A program made the translations under genes and the position numbers. Of a DNA stretch of 64,000 bases, positions 18,900 through 29,961 are shown one piece after another. The notes under the pieces are model-generated. The model was not told where the DNA came from. It searched no databases and saw only the letters and a program-made list of their open reading frames with translations. The stretch's first letter is position 1, and each line of letters starts with the position of its first letter. Location: NCBI RefSeq assembly GCF_028649455.1, contig NZ_JAQSIO010000002.1:124001-188000 (forward strand), in the 5' to 3' direction. This DNA comes from Curvibacter microcysteis (lineage in GTDB: Bacteria > Pseudomonadota > Gammaproteobacteria > Burkholderiales > Burkholderiaceae_C).

Positions 18900-21800
18900 T
18901 GCCTAAGCGTTCAGACCTCAAAAGCATTCTCATCATCGGCGCCGGCCCGATCATCATCGGTCAGGCTTGTGAGTTCGACTACTCCGGCGTGCAGGCTTGC
19001 AAGGCCTTGCGCGAAGAGGGTTACAAGGTCATTTTGATCAACAGCAACCCTGCGACGATCATGACCGACCCGGCCACCGCCGACGTCACCTACATCGAGC
19101 CCATCACTTGGCAGACGGTCGAGAAGATCATCGCCAAGGAACGTCCCGACGCCATCCTGCCCACCATGGGTGGTCAGACCGCGTTGAACTGCGCGCTGGA
19201 CCTGTGGCGCAACGGCGTGCTCGACAAGTACAAGGTCGAGCTGATCGGCGCCACGCCCGAGGCCATCGACAAGGCCGAAGACCGCCTGAAGTTCAAGGAC
19301 GCCATGACCAAGATCGGTCTGGGTTCGGCACGCTCGGGCATTGCCCACAGCATGGACGAGGCTTGGGCGGTGCAAAAGTCGGTCGGCTTCCCCACCGTGA
19401 TCCGCCCCAGCTTCACGCTGGGCGGCACCGGCGGCGGCATTGCCTATAACGCCGAAGAGTTCGAGATCATTTGCAAGCGCGGCCTGGAAGCTTCGCCGAC
19501 CAATGAGCTGCTGATCGAAGAGTCGCTGCTGGGCTGGAAAGAGTACGAAATGGAAGTGGTTCGCGACAAGGCGGACAACTGCATCATCGTTTGCTCGATC
19601 GAAAACCTGGACCCCATGGGCGTGCACACCGGTGACTCCATCACCGTGGCGCCGGCCCAGACCTTGACCGACAAGGAATACCAGATCATGCGCAACGCCT
19701 CGCTGGCGGTGCTGCGTGAAATCGGTGTCGACACCGGTGGCTCCAACGTGCAGTTCTCGGTCAACCCGAAGGACGGTCGCATGATCGTCATCGAAATGAA
19801 TCCGCGTGTCTCGCGCTCTTCGGCACTGGCTTCCAAGGCGACCGGCTTCCCGATCGCCAAGGTCGCGGCCAAGCTGGCCGTGGGCTACACCCTGGACGAG
19901 CTGCGCAACGACATCACGGGTGGCGCTACGCCCGCCAGCTTCGAGCCCAGCATCGACTACGTGGTCACCAAGATCCCGCGTTTTGCCTTCGAGAAGTTCC
20001 CCACCGCCGATAGCCGCCTGACCACCCAAATGAAGTCGGTTGGCGAGGTGATGGCCATGGGCCGTACTTTCCAAGAGTCCTTCCAGAAAGCCCTGCGTGG
20101 CCTGGAAGTCGGCGTCGATGGCATGAACGAAAAAACCCAGGACCGCGAAGTGCTCGAGAAGGAACTGGGCGAGCCCGGTCCCGAGCGCATCTGGTACGTG
20201 GGTGACGCGTTTGCCATGGGCCTGTCGGTGGATGAGGTGTTCGACCTCACCAAGATCGATCGTTGGTTCCTGGTGCAGATCGAAGAGATCGTCAAGATCG
20301 AACTCGAACTCGATCAACTTGCCGCCGACAAGGGCGACGCCGCGCTGGCCAGCCTGGACGCCGGCACCTTGCGCATGCTCAAGAAGAAGGGCTTCTCGGA
20401 CCGCCGTCTGGCCAAGCTGCTGAAGGTCAATGAGAAGGCCGTGCGCGATGCGCGCCGTGCCCTGAGCGTGCGTCCGGTCTACAAGCGCGTGGACACCTGC
20501 GCTGCCGAGTTCGCCACCAACACCGCCTACATGTACTCCACGTACGAAGACGAGTGCGAAGCCGAACCGACCGACAAGAAGAAGATCATGGTGCTCGGCG
20601 GTGGTCCGAACCGCATCGGTCAAGGCATTGAGTTTGACTACTGCTGCGTGCACGCGGCATTGGCCATGCGCGAAGACGGTTACGAGACCATCATGGTCAA
20701 CTGCAACCCTGAGACCGTCTCCACCGACTACGACACCTCGGATCGCCTGTACTTTGAGCCGCTGACGCTCGAAGACGTGCTTGAGATCGTCGACAAAGAA
20801 AAGCCGGTGGGCGTGATCGTCCAGTACGGTGGCCAAACTCCCTTGAAGCTGGCCCTGGGCCTGGAAGCCGAGGGCGTGCCCATCATCGGCACCAGCCCCG
20901 ACATGATCGATGCTGCGGAAGACCGTGAGCGCTTCCAAAAGCTGCTGCAAGACCTGGGTCTGCGTCAGCCGCCGAACGCCACCGCCCGCACCGAGTCCGA
21001 AGCCCTGGAAAAGGCTGCCGCCTTGGGTTACCCCCTGGTGGTGCGCCCCAGCTACGTGCTGGGTGGCCGCGCGATGGAAATCGTGCACGAGCAACGTGAT
21101 CTGGAGCGCTACATGCGTGAAGCGGTCAAGGTGAGCAACGACTCGCCCGTGCTGCTGGACCGTTTCCTGAACGACGCCATCGAATGCGACGTGGACTGCC
21201 TGCGCGACCCTGAAGGCAAGACCTTCATCGGCGGCGTGATGGAGCACATCGAGCAAGCCGGCGTGCACAGCGGTGACTCTGCCTGCTCGCTGCCGCCTTA
21301 CAGCCTGAGCGCTGAAACGGTGACCGAGATCAAGCGCCAAAGTGCTGCCATGGCGGCCTCCTTGAATGTGGTGGGCTTGATGAACGTGCAGTTCGCCATC
21401 CAGCACATCGACGGCAAGGACGTGATCTACGTGCTCGAAGTCAACCCGCGTGCTTCGCGCACGGTGCCCTTCGTGTCCAAGGCCACGGGCATTCAATTGG
21501 CCAAGGTGGCGGCCCGCTGCATGGCGGGTCAGACCCTGGCCTCGCAAGGCATCACCGCCGAAGTCACCCCGCCGTACTTCAGCGTCAAGGAAGCCGTGTT
21601 CCCGTTCGTGAAGTTCCCGGGCGTGGACACCATCCTCGGCCCAGAAATGAAGTCGACCGGTGAAGTCATGGGCGTGGGCAAGACCTTTGGTGAAGCCTTC
21701 GTGAAGAGCCAACTGGGCGCCGGCACCAAGCTGCCGCGTTCGGGCAAGGCTTTCCTGACGGTGAAGAACAACGACAAGGCGCGCGCTGTCGAAGTGGCGC

Positions 21801-22147
21801 GTCAACTCGTGGCCCAAGGTTTTGAGTTGGTGGCCACCAAGGGCACGGCTGCCGCCATCACGGCCGCTGGCATTGCTTGCGTGACGGTCAACAAGGTCAC
21901 CGAAGGCCGCCCGCACATCGTGGACATGATCAAGAACAACGAGATTGCCTTGGTCATCAACACGGTCGAAGAGCGCCGCAACGCCATTGCTGACTCGCGT
22001 CAGATCCGCACCAGCTCGCTGCTGGCGCGTGTCACCACCTTCACCACCATCGCTGGTGCTGAAGCCGCAGTGGAAGGCATGAAGTACATGGACAACCTGG
22101 ACGTGTACTCGGTGCAGGAACTGCACGCCCAATTGCAGGCCTCCTGA
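18899..22147 (+). CDS. carB: Carbamoyl-phosphate synthase large subunit
   Basis: 1082 residues (1073 in E. coli). Two homologous ATP-grasp halves (each with a [10 protein letters not shown]- or [10 protein letters not shown]-type opening and a [10 protein letters not shown]- or IEMNPRVSR-type metal site) make carbamoyl phosphate from bicarbonate, ammonia and two ATP. The C-terminal MGS-like allosteric domain ([18 protein letters not shown]) binds effectors. The ATG overlaps the carA stop by one base (TAATG), giving coupled 1:1 translation. Confidence 0.98.
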   Translation: MPKRSDLKSILIIGAGPIIIGQACEFDYSGVQACKALREEGYKVILINSNPATIMTDPATADVTYIEPITWQTVEKIIAKERPDAILPTMGGQTALNCALDLWRNGVLDKYKVELIGATPEAIDKAEDRLKFKDAMTKIGLGSARSGIAHSMDEAWAVQKSVGFPTVIRPSFTLGGTGGGIAYNAEEFEIICKRGLEASPTNELLIEESLLGWKEYEMEVVRDKADNCIIVCSIENLDPMGVHTGDSITVAPAQTLTDKEYQIMRNASLAVLREIGVDTGGSNVQFSVNPKDGRMIVIEMNPRVSRSSALASKATGFPIAKVAAKLAVGYTLDELRNDITGGATPASFEPSIDYVVTKIPRFAFEKFPTADSRLTTQMKSVGEVMAMGRTFQESFQKALRGLEVGVDGMNEKTQDREVLEKELGEPGPERIWYVGDAFAMGLSVDEVFDLTKIDRWFLVQIEEIVKIELELDQLAADKGDAALASLDAGTLRMLKKKGFSDRRLAKLLKVNEKAVRDARRALSVRPVYKRVDTCAAEFATNTAYMYSTYEDECEAEPTDKKKIMVLGGGPNRIGQGIEFDYCCVHAALAMREDGYETIMVNCNPETVSTDYDTSDRLYFEPLTLEDVLEIVDKEKPVGVIVQYGGQTPLKLALGLEAEGVPIIGTSPDMIDAAEDRERFQKLLQDLGLRQPPNATARTESEALEKAAALGYPLVVRPSYVLGGRAMEIVHEQRDLERYMREAVKVSNDSPVLLDRFLNDAIECDVDCLRDPEGKTFIGGVMEHIEQAGVHSGDSACSLPPYSLSAETVTEIKRQSAAMAASLNVVGLMNVQFAIQHIDGKDVIYVLEVNPRASRTVPFVSKATGIQLAKVAARCMAGQTLASQGITAEVTPPYFSVKEAVFPFVKFPGVDTILGPEMKSTGEVMGVGKTFGEAFVKSQLGAGTKLPRSGKAFLTVKNNDKARAVEVARQLVAQGFELVATKGTAAAITAAGIACVTVNKVTEGRPHIVDMIKNNEIALVINTVEERRNAIADSRQIRTSSLLARVTTFTTIAGAEAAVEGMKYMDNLDVYSVQELHAQLQAS

Positions 22148-22184
22148 GCGCCCTGGACGGTGGGGCAAGCCGTGTGAATCACGG

Positions 22185-22190
22185 CATAAT
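22185..22190 (+). promoter_or_regulatory. Candidate -10 element for greA
   Basis: CATAAT lies 113 bp before greA, just after a CGTG-TGAAT-CACG inverted repeat (22171-22183). The -35 match is poor. If used, the transcript starts about 22197 and carries both hairpins described next in its leader. Confidence 0.35.
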
Positions 22191-22207
22191 CCACCGCTGA
22201 ATGAAAC

Positions 22208-22241
22208 ACCGCCGCGCGGCAACGTGCGGCGGTTTGCTTTT
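22208..22241 (+). terminator. Hairpin with short T-run between carB and greA
   Basis: ACCGCCGC (22208-22215) pairs with GCGGCGGT (22226-22233), extended inside by C-G and G-T pairs, then TTGCTTTT. It fits a terminator for carAB. It also lies just downstream of the candidate greA -10, so it may act as an early attenuator of greA. Confidence 0.6.
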
Positions 22242-22243
22242 GG

Positions 22244-22271
22244 GCCTGCCCTGGCGCTTGTCAGGGCAGGC
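22244..22271 (+). promoter_or_regulatory. Perfect 10-bp inverted repeat before greA
   Basis: GCCTGCCCTG and CAGGGCAGGC form a 10-bp stem with loop GCGCTTGT, ending 31 bases before the greA ATG. No T-run follows. Together with the preceding hairpin it makes the greA leader strongly structured. Confidence 0.5.
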
Positions 22272-22302
22272 TCATCCCCGAATCAATGACGGAGTAAGGC
22301 CC

Positions 22303-22779
22303 ATGGCTACCATCCCCATCACCAAGCGTGGCGCAGAGAAGCTGAAGGAAGAACTGCACCGCCTCAAGACCGTTGACCGCCCCTGGGTCATCAATGCCAT
22401 CGCCGAGGCGCGTGCCCAAGGCGACCTGAGCGAAAACGCCGAATACGACGCCGCCAAGGACCGCCAAGGCTTCATCGAAGGCCGGATCCAAGAAATCGAA
22501 GGCAAGCTGTCAGCAGCCCAAGTCATTGACCCGAGCCAGCTCGATGCCGGTGGCAAGGTGGTGTTTGGTTCGACCGTGGAGCTGGAAGAAGAAAGCACGG
22601 GCGACGCGGTCAAGTACCAGATCGTGGGTGAGGATGAAGCTGACCTCAAGCAAGGCCTGATCAATGTGTCCAGCCCGATCGCGCGGGCACTCATTGGCAA
22701 GGAAGAGGGCGATGTCGCTGAAGTGCAGGCGCCTGGTGGCGTCAAGCGCTACGAAATCGTTGCGGTTCACTACCTCTGA
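22303..22779 (+). CDS. greA: Transcription elongation factor GreA
   Basis: Rescues backtracked RNA polymerase by stimulating transcript cleavage through the secondary channel. 158 residues, the same as E. coli. N-terminal coiled coil with the acidic tip motif [16 protein letters not shown] and a C-terminal FKBP-like domain ([36 protein letters not shown]). ATG preceded by GGAGTAAGG; an upstream ATG at 22201 lies in the hairpin region and is not used. Confidence 0.97.
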   Translation: MATIPITKRGAEKLKEELHRLKTVDRPWVINAIAEARAQGDLSENAEYDAAKDRQGFIEGRIQEIEGKLSAAQVIDPSQLDAGGKVVFGSTVELEEESTGDAVKYQIVGEDEADLKQGLINVSSPIARALIGKEEGDVAEVQAPGGVKRYEIVAVHYL

Positions 22780-22793
22780 AGCCGGCTGATCCC

Positions 22794-23219
22794 ATGTGGA
22801 GAAGCCGTTTGCCCCTGATGTTGGCGGGCCTCTGGTGGGGCAGCCTCAGCACGGTCGGATTTTGGGTCGTACCGATGTTGTTTGCCCACCTGGCGACACC
22901 TGCGGTGGCGGGGGCCATGGCTGCCAAGCTGTTTGCCGCGCAGACCTGGGTCGGCCTGGGTTGCGGCTTGTTGCTTTTGATGTTGTCGCGTCCTCGGGGC
23001 GAGACCACGTTGGCGACCTGGGCCAAAGCCAACCTGGGTCTGGTGCTGGCGGCCATGCTCCTGGCCTTGCTGTCCGAGTTCGCGGTGGCCCCGCGCATTG
23101 TGGCGCGTGACAACCTCGCTCTGTGGCACGGTGTGGGCACGGGTCTTTATGCGTTGCAGTGGTTGCTGACGGCGGCCGTGTTTTGGCGCTTGGCGGGACC
23201 GTCGCAGCGGACCGATTGA
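22794..23219 (+). CDS. DUF4149-type four-helix membrane protein
   Basis: 141-residue inner-membrane protein of unknown function. Four hydrophobic segments are visible (about residues 7-27, 38-63, 78-97 and 111-132). The pattern GLWWGSLSTVGFWVVPMLFA matches the DUF4149 family, commonly found next to greA or yhbY in Burkholderiales. It starts 14 bases after greA, so it is likely co-transcribed. Confidence 0.75.
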   Translation: MWRSRLPLMLAGLWWGSLSTVGFWVVPMLFAHLATPAVAGAMAAKLFAAQTWVGLGCGLLLLMLSRPRGETTLATWAKANLGLVLAAMLLALLSEFAVAPRIVARDNLALWHGVGTGLYALQWLLTAAVFWRLAGPSQRTD

Positions 23220-23224
23220 GCCCG

Positions 23225-23242
23225 CCTGCCCGTGTGGGCAGG
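23225..23242. terminator. Hairpin between convergent genes
   Basis: CCTGCCC and GGGCAGG form a perfect 7-bp stem with loop GTGT between the DUF4149 gene and the minus-strand glycosyltransferase gene. T-runs are absent on both sides, so termination efficiency is doubtful. Confidence 0.4.
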
Positions 23243-23258
23243 TTGGGGCGTCTGGGCT

Positions 23259-24023
23259 TCAGTCTTCGCGCCAGTGTTCGGCCACCCAGGTGGCCGGTTG
23301 AATGAAGCGAAAGCGGCGGTTGCGTCGTCCGGCCAAAGCGTCGGGCGGATTGCATTCACCGTGGAAAATCACCACCTTCGCGCCTTCGGGCACAAAGGGC
23401 GCGCGCCAGTAATTGCTTGGCCACCGGGGGATGCAGTGGTACTTGAAGCTGGGGCACCAAGACGCAGGCCAGTAGCCCAGCTTGCCCTGGCGGTGCAGCA
23501 CATCGGACAGGTAGGCCTGTTCGTTGCGGAAGCGCTGACGGATCTCTTCGAAGTGTTCGCGAAAGTAGCTCAGGACATCGGGGTGGGCGCCCAGTTGGAA
23601 GCGGTACACGGACGAGTTACCCGTGATGCGCCAGGGGCGCTTGTAGTCGTGGATGATGAGGAATTCACCCGGTTGGGTGAAGAACTCGTCCAGAGAACCG
23701 GTGACGACCACATCGACATCGAGAAACAGGGCGGTGCCGCGCAAGCCGTGCAGGTCGGCGCTGAAGGTGGCCAGTTTGGTCCAGCCGCGCTCGGGAATGC
23801 CGGCAGGCAGGTCCAGGGCGGGGATGGGCAAGCACTGCACCTCGCTTCGGATGCCCGTGGTGTCGTCGGTCAGGCAGACAAAACGAAAGTCGCCACGCAG
23901 GTGGCGACGCACCATGGCGTAGAGGCGATTGACGTATTCGGGGCCGTATTTCGTGCCCCATTTCATGCAGATGACATGGCGCTCGCCCTTGGGCGAGGGC
24001 GGCGTGTCCGACGTGACGCTCAT
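23259..24023 (-). CDS. Putative nucleotide-sugar glycosyltransferase (GT-A fold)
   Basis: 254-residue soluble protein. The DVD motif at residues 102-104 (ALFLDVDVVVTGSLDEFF) is the metal/sugar-nucleotide DXD of GT-A enzymes. CMKWGTKYGPEYVNRLYAMVRRHL near the N-terminus and VIFHGECNPPDAL near the C-terminus are features of a bacterial family annotated only as glycosyltransferase. The acceptor is unknown; lipopolysaccharide or a capsule is plausible. It follows yhbY after 4 bases, so the two are probably co-transcribed. Confidence 0.65.
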   Translation of the reverse strand: MSVTSDTPPSPKGERHVICMKWGTKYGPEYVNRLYAMVRRHLRGDFRFVCLTDDTTGIRSEVQCLPIPALDLPAGIPERGWTKLATFSADLHGLRGTALFLDVDVVVTGSLDEFFTQPGEFLIIHDYKRPWRITGNSSVYRFQLGAHPDVLSYFREHFEEIRQRFRNEQAYLSDVLHRQGKLGYWPASWCPSFKYHCIPRWPSNYWRAPFVPEGAKVVIFHGECNPPDALAGRRNRRFRFIQPATWVAEHWRED

Positions 24024-24027
24024 GGGC

Positions 24028-24501
24028 TCAGTCGGACTGGCGTTTCTTGATGGAGGTCTGCTTGGGCTTGGCACGCTTGACCTGGCCGCCAGCAGTCAAA
24101 CGCTGGTTGCCAAGGACTCGCAGGGTTTTGACCTCAGGCTTGTGGCCTGCGCGCTTGCTGTACTTGAGCACCTTCACGTCACGCGGACCGGGCATGCGGT
24201 CTTCGTTTTCAGGGCGCTCTTTTTCGAGTTGCGGGCGCCACAGCACCAGCAGCTTGCCGATGTGCTGCACCGGTGCGGCATTGAGTTCATCGGCCAGCGT
24301 TTGGTAGATGAGTTCGCGACCCGCGCGGTCGTCGGAGAACACGCGGACCTTGATGAGGCCGTGCGAGTTCAGTGCGAGGTCGACTTCCTTCTTGACAGCA
24401 GGGGTCAGGCCATCGCCGCCGATGAGCACGACGGGGTCAAGGTGGTGGGCATCGGCCCGGTGTTCCCGGCGCTGGGCTGGGGTAAGTTGAATTTGGGGCA
24501 T
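24028..24501 (-). CDS. yhbY: YhbY/CRS1-family RNA-binding protein
   Basis: 157 residues. The first about 95 residues form a CRS1-YhbY (KH-like) domain with LTPAQRREHRADAHHLDPVVLIGGDGLTP, including the GGxG-type RNA-binding loop; E. coli YhbY binds pre-50S ribosomal particles. Here a basic tail of about 60 residues (KTLRVLGNQRLTAGGQVKRAKPKQTSIKKR) extends the roughly 97-residue E. coli form. Start chosen at the Met before PQIQLTPAQ. Divergent from rlmE, another large-subunit assembly gene. Confidence 0.88.
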   Translation of the reverse strand: MPQIQLTPAQRREHRADAHHLDPVVLIGGDGLTPAVKKEVDLALNSHGLIKVRVFSDDRAGRELIYQTLADELNAAPVQHIGKLLVLWRPQLEKERPENEDRMPGPRDVKVLKYSKRAGHKPEVKTLRVLGNQRLTAGGQVKRAKPKQTSIKKRQSD

Positions 24502-24533
24502 GGCCGTATTATCGGGCTTGGCCGCCCCGTGAA

Positions 24534-24560
24534 CCAGGGTGACCTGGCGGTAGTACCGCC
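24534..24560. promoter_or_regulatory. Two short palindromes in the yhbY-rlmE divergent region
   Basis: CCAGG-GTGA-CCTGG (24534-24547) overlaps GGCGGTA-G-TACCGCC (24546-24560), a 15-base perfect palindrome ending 11 bases before the rlmE start. They could be a shared operator or an RNA hairpin at the rlmE start; nothing distinguishes these. Confidence 0.35.
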
Positions 24561-24571
24561 GGCAAGGACAT

Positions 24572-25240
24572 ATGAAGATCAAAACGAAGAGCAAAAAAGT
24601 CAACAAGGCATGGTTGAACGACCACGTCAACGACCCCTACGTCAAGCAGGCGGCCCGCGATGGCTACCGGGCGCGAGCGGCCTACAAGCTCAAGGAAATC
24701 GATGAAACCCTGGGGCTGATCAAGCCGGGCCACTTGGTGGTCGATCTGGGCTCCACACCTGGCGCCTGGAGCCAATACGTGCGCCGACGCTTGTCGCCTG
24801 CGGGCGCGGCCGTGGGGGCCCTCAACGGCGCCATCATCGCGCTCGATCTGCTGCCGATGGAACCCATTGAAGGTGTGGTCTTCATCCAGGGTGACTTCCG
24901 CGAAGACAGTGTGCTGGCGCAGCTCGAATCGGTGGTGCAGGGCCGACCCGTGGACGTGGTCGTGTCGGACATGGCGCCCAACCTGTCAGGCGTCGAAAAC
25001 GTCGACGCCGCTCGCATCGCGCACCTGGTTGAATTGGCCATTGAGTTCTCACAGAAGCACCTCAAATCTGAAGGGGCTTTGGTGACCAAGGTGTTCCATG
25101 GCAGTGGGTACACGCAGCTGGTTCAGTTGTTCAAGGACACCTTTCGGGTGGTCAAACCGATCAAGCCCAAGTCCTCGCGTGACAAATCTTCGGAGACTTT
25201 CTTGATCGGTATTGGCCTCAAGAAACCGGCCCAGGCCTGA
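24572..25240 (+). CDS. rlmE: 23S rRNA (uridine-2'-O-)-methyltransferase RlmE
   Basis: FtsJ/RrmJ heat-shock methyltransferase that modifies a 23S rRNA uridine in the peptidyl-transferase centre on the assembled 50S subunit. 222 residues (209 in E. coli). A basic start ([14 protein letters not shown]), the SAM motif [26 protein letters not shown] and LVTKVFHG carry the K-D-K-E active site. An AAGGACAT ribosome-binding site lies before the ATG. It precedes ftsH, as in many proteobacteria. Confidence 0.96.
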   Translation: MKIKTKSKKVNKAWLNDHVNDPYVKQAARDGYRARAAYKLKEIDETLGLIKPGHLVVDLGSTPGAWSQYVRRRLSPAGAAVGALNGAIIALDLLPMEPIEGVVFIQGDFREDSVLAQLESVVQGRPVDVVVSDMAPNLSGVENVDAARIAHLVELAIEFSQKHLKSEGALVTKVFHGSGYTQLVQLFKDTFRVVKPIKPKSSRDKSSETFLIGIGLKKPAQA

Positions 25241-25324
25241 GCCAGGTCAAGAAAATCGGGTAAATCCCAGTCAAAACCCTTGCTGGGCCCATGGGCGCGA
25301 TCAATAAAAGCGATCGGCCCGCGA

Positions 25325-25352
25325 CTTGAAAGGCCTAAAATGGGCCCCAAGT
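25325..25352 (+). promoter_or_regulatory. Candidate sigma-32 heat-shock promoter of ftsH
   Basis: CTTGAAA (25325-25331), a 13-bp spacer, then CCCCAAGT (25345-25352) closely match the sigma-32 consensus CTTGAAA / CCCCATnT. It lies 33 bp before the ftsH start codon. E. coli ftsH is a sigma-32 gene, so function and sequence agree. Confidence 0.65.
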
Positions 25353-25385
25353 TTCCTTCCTTGACATTCGCTTCTGGAGCCCCGC

Positions 25386-27305
<1,920 letters not shown>

Positions 27306-27350
27306 TGCGACTTGGCAGTGCCTGTTTCAACCAGGCGCTGCATTCCTTCG

Positions 27351-27383
27351 AACGGGGCCTTGATCGGCCCCGTTTCTCATTTC
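27351..27383 (+). terminator. Terminator after ftsH
   Basis: AACGGGGCC (27351-27359) and GGCCCCGTT (27366-27374) make a perfect 9-bp stem with loop TTGATC, followed by TCTCATTTC. It separates ftsH from folP. Confidence 0.7.
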
Positions 27384-27406
27384 AGACTGGCAAAGCCCAC
27401 TCCTTC

Positions 27407-28288
27407 ATGTTCTGGCAAACCTCTCGCTTTCGACTTGAGTTGAATCGCCCCTTGGTGATGGGCATCGTCAACGCCACGCCGGATTCGTTTTCGGATGGCG
27501 GCCAGCATGCCAGCTTGCAGCAGGCGGTGGACCATGCTCGGCTCTTGCTCGAGCAAGGGGCCGACCTGCTCGACATCGGTGGTGAGTCCACCCGACCGGG
27601 CAGCCCCGCCGTGGGCCTGGACGAGGAATGGGCCCGCATTGGGCCTCTGTTGCGCGAGTTGGTCCGTTGGGAGGTCCCGCTCTCGGTCGACACCTACAAG
27701 CCTGAGGTCATGCAGCGTGCGCTCGACCTGGGGGTGGACATCGTCAACGACATCTGGGCATTGCGCCAACCTGGTGCCCGTGACGTGGTGGCCGCCCACC
27801 CCAGCTGCGGCGTGTGCCTGATGCACATGCACCGCGACCCCCAAACCATGCAGGTCTTGCCCATGGAGGGCGATGTGCTGCCCCAGGTGCTGGCCTTTTT
27901 GCATGACGCGAGCGCAGGCCTGATGGCCTGCGGCGTGGCACGTGATCGCATCGTGCTCGATGCCGGCGTGGGCTTTGGCAAAACCGTCGAGCAAAACTTT
28001 GCCTTGCTGTCCCGTCAGCATGAGCTGGACCAAAGCGGCTGGCCTTGGTTGGCAGGTTGGTCACGCAAGTCTTCGCTGGGCGCGGTCACCGGTTTGCCGG
28101 TCGAAGACCGCCTGGTGCCCAGCACCACCGCTGCCGTGCTCGCCGCCGACCGGGGTGCGCGCGTGCTGCGCGTGCACGACGTTCGGGAGACGGTGGCAGC
28201 TCTCCAGGTATGGCAGGCGGTGCGTCAGGCGCAGGCGTCGCCAAGTCCCGTACATTCAAGCTCTGTTCACGCGTCCCATTCAGACTAA
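27407..28288 (+). CDS. folP: Dihydropteroate synthase
   Basis: Condenses 6-hydroxymethyl-dihydropterin diphosphate with p-aminobenzoate in folate synthesis; the sulfonamide target. 293 residues (282 in E. coli). TIM-barrel signatures VMGIVNATPDSFSDGG and LLDIGGESTRPGS are intact, and the C-terminal RVLRVHDVRETVAAL is typical. Start at the ATG of MFWQTSRFRLELNRP; the longer frame begins before the ftsH terminator. Followed by glmM after 6 bases. Confidence 0.96.
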   Translation: MFWQTSRFRLELNRPLVMGIVNATPDSFSDGGQHASLQQAVDHARLLLEQGADLLDIGGESTRPGSPAVGLDEEWARIGPLLRELVRWEVPLSVDTYKPEVMQRALDLGVDIVNDIWALRQPGARDVVAAHPSCGVCLMHMHRDPQTMQVLPMEGDVLPQVLAFLHDASAGLMACGVARDRIVLDAGVGFGKTVEQNFALLSRQHELDQSGWPWLAGWSRKSSLGAVTGLPVEDRLVPSTTAAVLAADRGARVLRVHDVRETVAALQVWQAVRQAQASPSPVHSSSVHASHSD

Positions 28289-28294
28289 AAAAAC

Positions 28295-29629
28295 ATGACA
28301 CGACTTTATTTCGGCACCGACGGCATTCGAGGCACCGTGGGCCAGGCCCCCATCACCCCTGATTTTGTGTTGCGACTGGCCCATGCCGTGGGCCGGGTCC
28401 TGCGCCAGAACGAATCCCGCCCGACGGTGCTGATTGGCAAGGACACCCGCATCTCGGGCTACATGCTGGAGAGCGCACTTGAATCTGGCTTCAATTCCGC
28501 AGGCGTCGATGTGGTGTTGTTGGGCCCCTTGCCCACACCTGGCGTGGCCTACTTGACCCGCGCCCAGCGGGCCAGCCTGGGCGTGGTCATCAGTGCCAGC
28601 CACAATGCCTTTCAAGACAATGGCATCAAGTTCTTCAGCGCGCAGGGGGCCAAGCTGCCTGACAGCTGGGAGCTCGACGTCGAGGCCGCCTTGCAGGAAG
28701 ACCCGGTCTGGGCCGATTCAGCCTCCCTGGGCAAGGCGCGCCGTTTGGACGATGCCGCAGGCCGATACATTGAATTCTGCAAGAGCACGTTTGCCAACGA
28801 GCTGACCCTCAAGGGCCTGCGCATCGTGGTTGACGCGGCACACGGTGCGGCCTACCACATTGCGCCCAAGGTCTTTCACGAACTGGGCGCCGAAGTCATT
28901 GCCATGGGCTGTGCGCCTGATGGCCTCAACATCAACCACGAGGTCGGCGCGACCCACCCTGAAGCCTTGGTGCGCTCAGTGCGGGCCAACCAGGCAGACC
29001 TGGGCATTGCCCTGGACGGCGATGCCGACCGCCTGCAAATGGTCGATGCCACCGGGCGCCTGTACAACGGGGACGAGTTGCTTTACTTGCTGGCCGTGGA
29101 CCGTCTGGAGCGGGGCCTGCCCGTGCCCGGGGTGGTGGGCACTTTGATGACCAACATGGCGGTGGAGTTGGCGCTGCGTGACAAGGGCATCGACTTTGTT
29201 CGAGCCAAGGTGGGGGACCGCTATGTGCTGGAGCAACTCGAGCAGAAGGGCTGGCAGCTGGGCGGTGAGGGCTCGGGCCACTTGCTGGCGCTGGATCGCC
29301 ACACCACAGGTGACGGCTTGATCAGCGCCCTGCAAGTGCTGCAGGCTTGTGTGCGCAGCGGCCGCACCCTGCCTCAGTGGTTGAGCGCACTGCGCTTGTT
29401 CCCGCAGACCCTGATCAACGTGCGTTTGCGTCCCGACCAGAAGTGGCAGCAAAACGCGCTGCTGCAGCAAGAGATCGTCGCCGTGGAGCAAGCGCTGGCG
29501 GGTGAGGGGCGGGTGCTGATCCGCGCCAGTGGCACCGAGCCTTTGCTGCGGGTGATGGTGGAAGCGCGAGACGAAAACCAGGCCTCCAGCCTGGCCAACC
29601 GCCTGGCTGAAGCCGCTCGCAGCGCGTGA
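28295..29629 (+). CDS. glmM: Phosphoglucosamine mutase
   Basis: Converts glucosamine-6-phosphate to glucosamine-1-phosphate for UDP-GlcNAc, feeding peptidoglycan and the lipid A pathway upstream in this window. 444 residues (445 in E. coli). Catalytic Ser102 in [12 protein letters not shown], the metal loop DGDADR, the sugar-binding GGEGSGH and the phosphate loop [12 protein letters not shown] are present. The folP-glmM order is standard. Confidence 0.97.
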   Translation: MTRLYFGTDGIRGTVGQAPITPDFVLRLAHAVGRVLRQNESRPTVLIGKDTRISGYMLESALESGFNSAGVDVVLLGPLPTPGVAYLTRAQRASLGVVISASHNAFQDNGIKFFSAQGAKLPDSWELDVEAALQEDPVWADSASLGKARRLDDAAGRYIEFCKSTFANELTLKGLRIVVDAAHGAAYHIAPKVFHELGAEVIAMGCAPDGLNINHEVGATHPEALVRSVRANQADLGIALDGDADRLQMVDATGRLYNGDELLYLLAVDRLERGLPVPGVVGTLMTNMAVELALRDKGIDFVRAKVGDRYVLEQLEQKGWQLGGEGSGHLLALDRHTTGDGLISALQVLQACVRSGRTLPQWLSALRLFPQTLINVRLRPDQKWQQNALLQQEIVAVEQALAGEGRVLIRASGTEPLLRVMVEARDENQASSLANRLAEAARSA

Positions 29630-29637
29630 GCCATCGG

Positions 29638-29656
29638 AGCCCGCGCAAGGCGGGCT
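29638..29656 (+). terminator. Weak terminator-like hairpin after glmM
   Basis: AGCCCGC and GCGGGCT pair over 7 bp with loop GCAAG, 9 bases after the glmM stop. Only TTGGG follows, so it may be a weak terminator or an mRNA-stabilising end. Confidence 0.45.
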
Positions 29657-29961
29657 TGGGCGAATCACCAGACCAGGCTCAAGGCCATGCCTCTGGCCTC
29701 TCGGTCGTCAAGACCAGCGCAACTGTTCAGGGCATGAGCGGGTCCTCGCAGGGCTGGCCCTGTCATCAATTTGCCGTTTGAGTGACATGGAGAGGTCACT
29801 CTGACTGGCGAGACTCCTCCTCAGTGCAGGCCAAGTCCTTCACGCCGTGGTGGCGCTGGAGGCTGGTGAGCCAGGGGGTCGGCTGGATGTCCGCAGGCCC
29901 GTTTGACGGAGCGCGGCGACCCCGGTCCCGATCAGCTCGGTCTGTTGATCTGGAGACCGCG
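29657..29961. other. Intergenic region before olsB with a Pho-like half-site and inverted repeat
   Basis: No gene is supported here. It contains CTGTCAT (29760-29766), a perfect PhoB half-site, followed in 11-bp register by a poor second site (TTGCCGT), and GAGTGAC/GTCACTC (29780-29786 and 29795-29801), a perfect 7-bp inverted repeat. No convincing -10 was found. An ORF extending upstream of olsB through this region is probably not translated. Confidence 0.4.

Noticed and set aside
18911-22222. 1103-codon open frame on the minus strand
   Set aside because: It is the exact shadow of carB, caused by high GC and third-position bias; the translation is low-complexity and matches no family.
25361-25366. 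TTGACA as a -35 element for ftsH
   Set aside because: It is only 20 bases before the start codon, leaving no room for a -10 and a leader.
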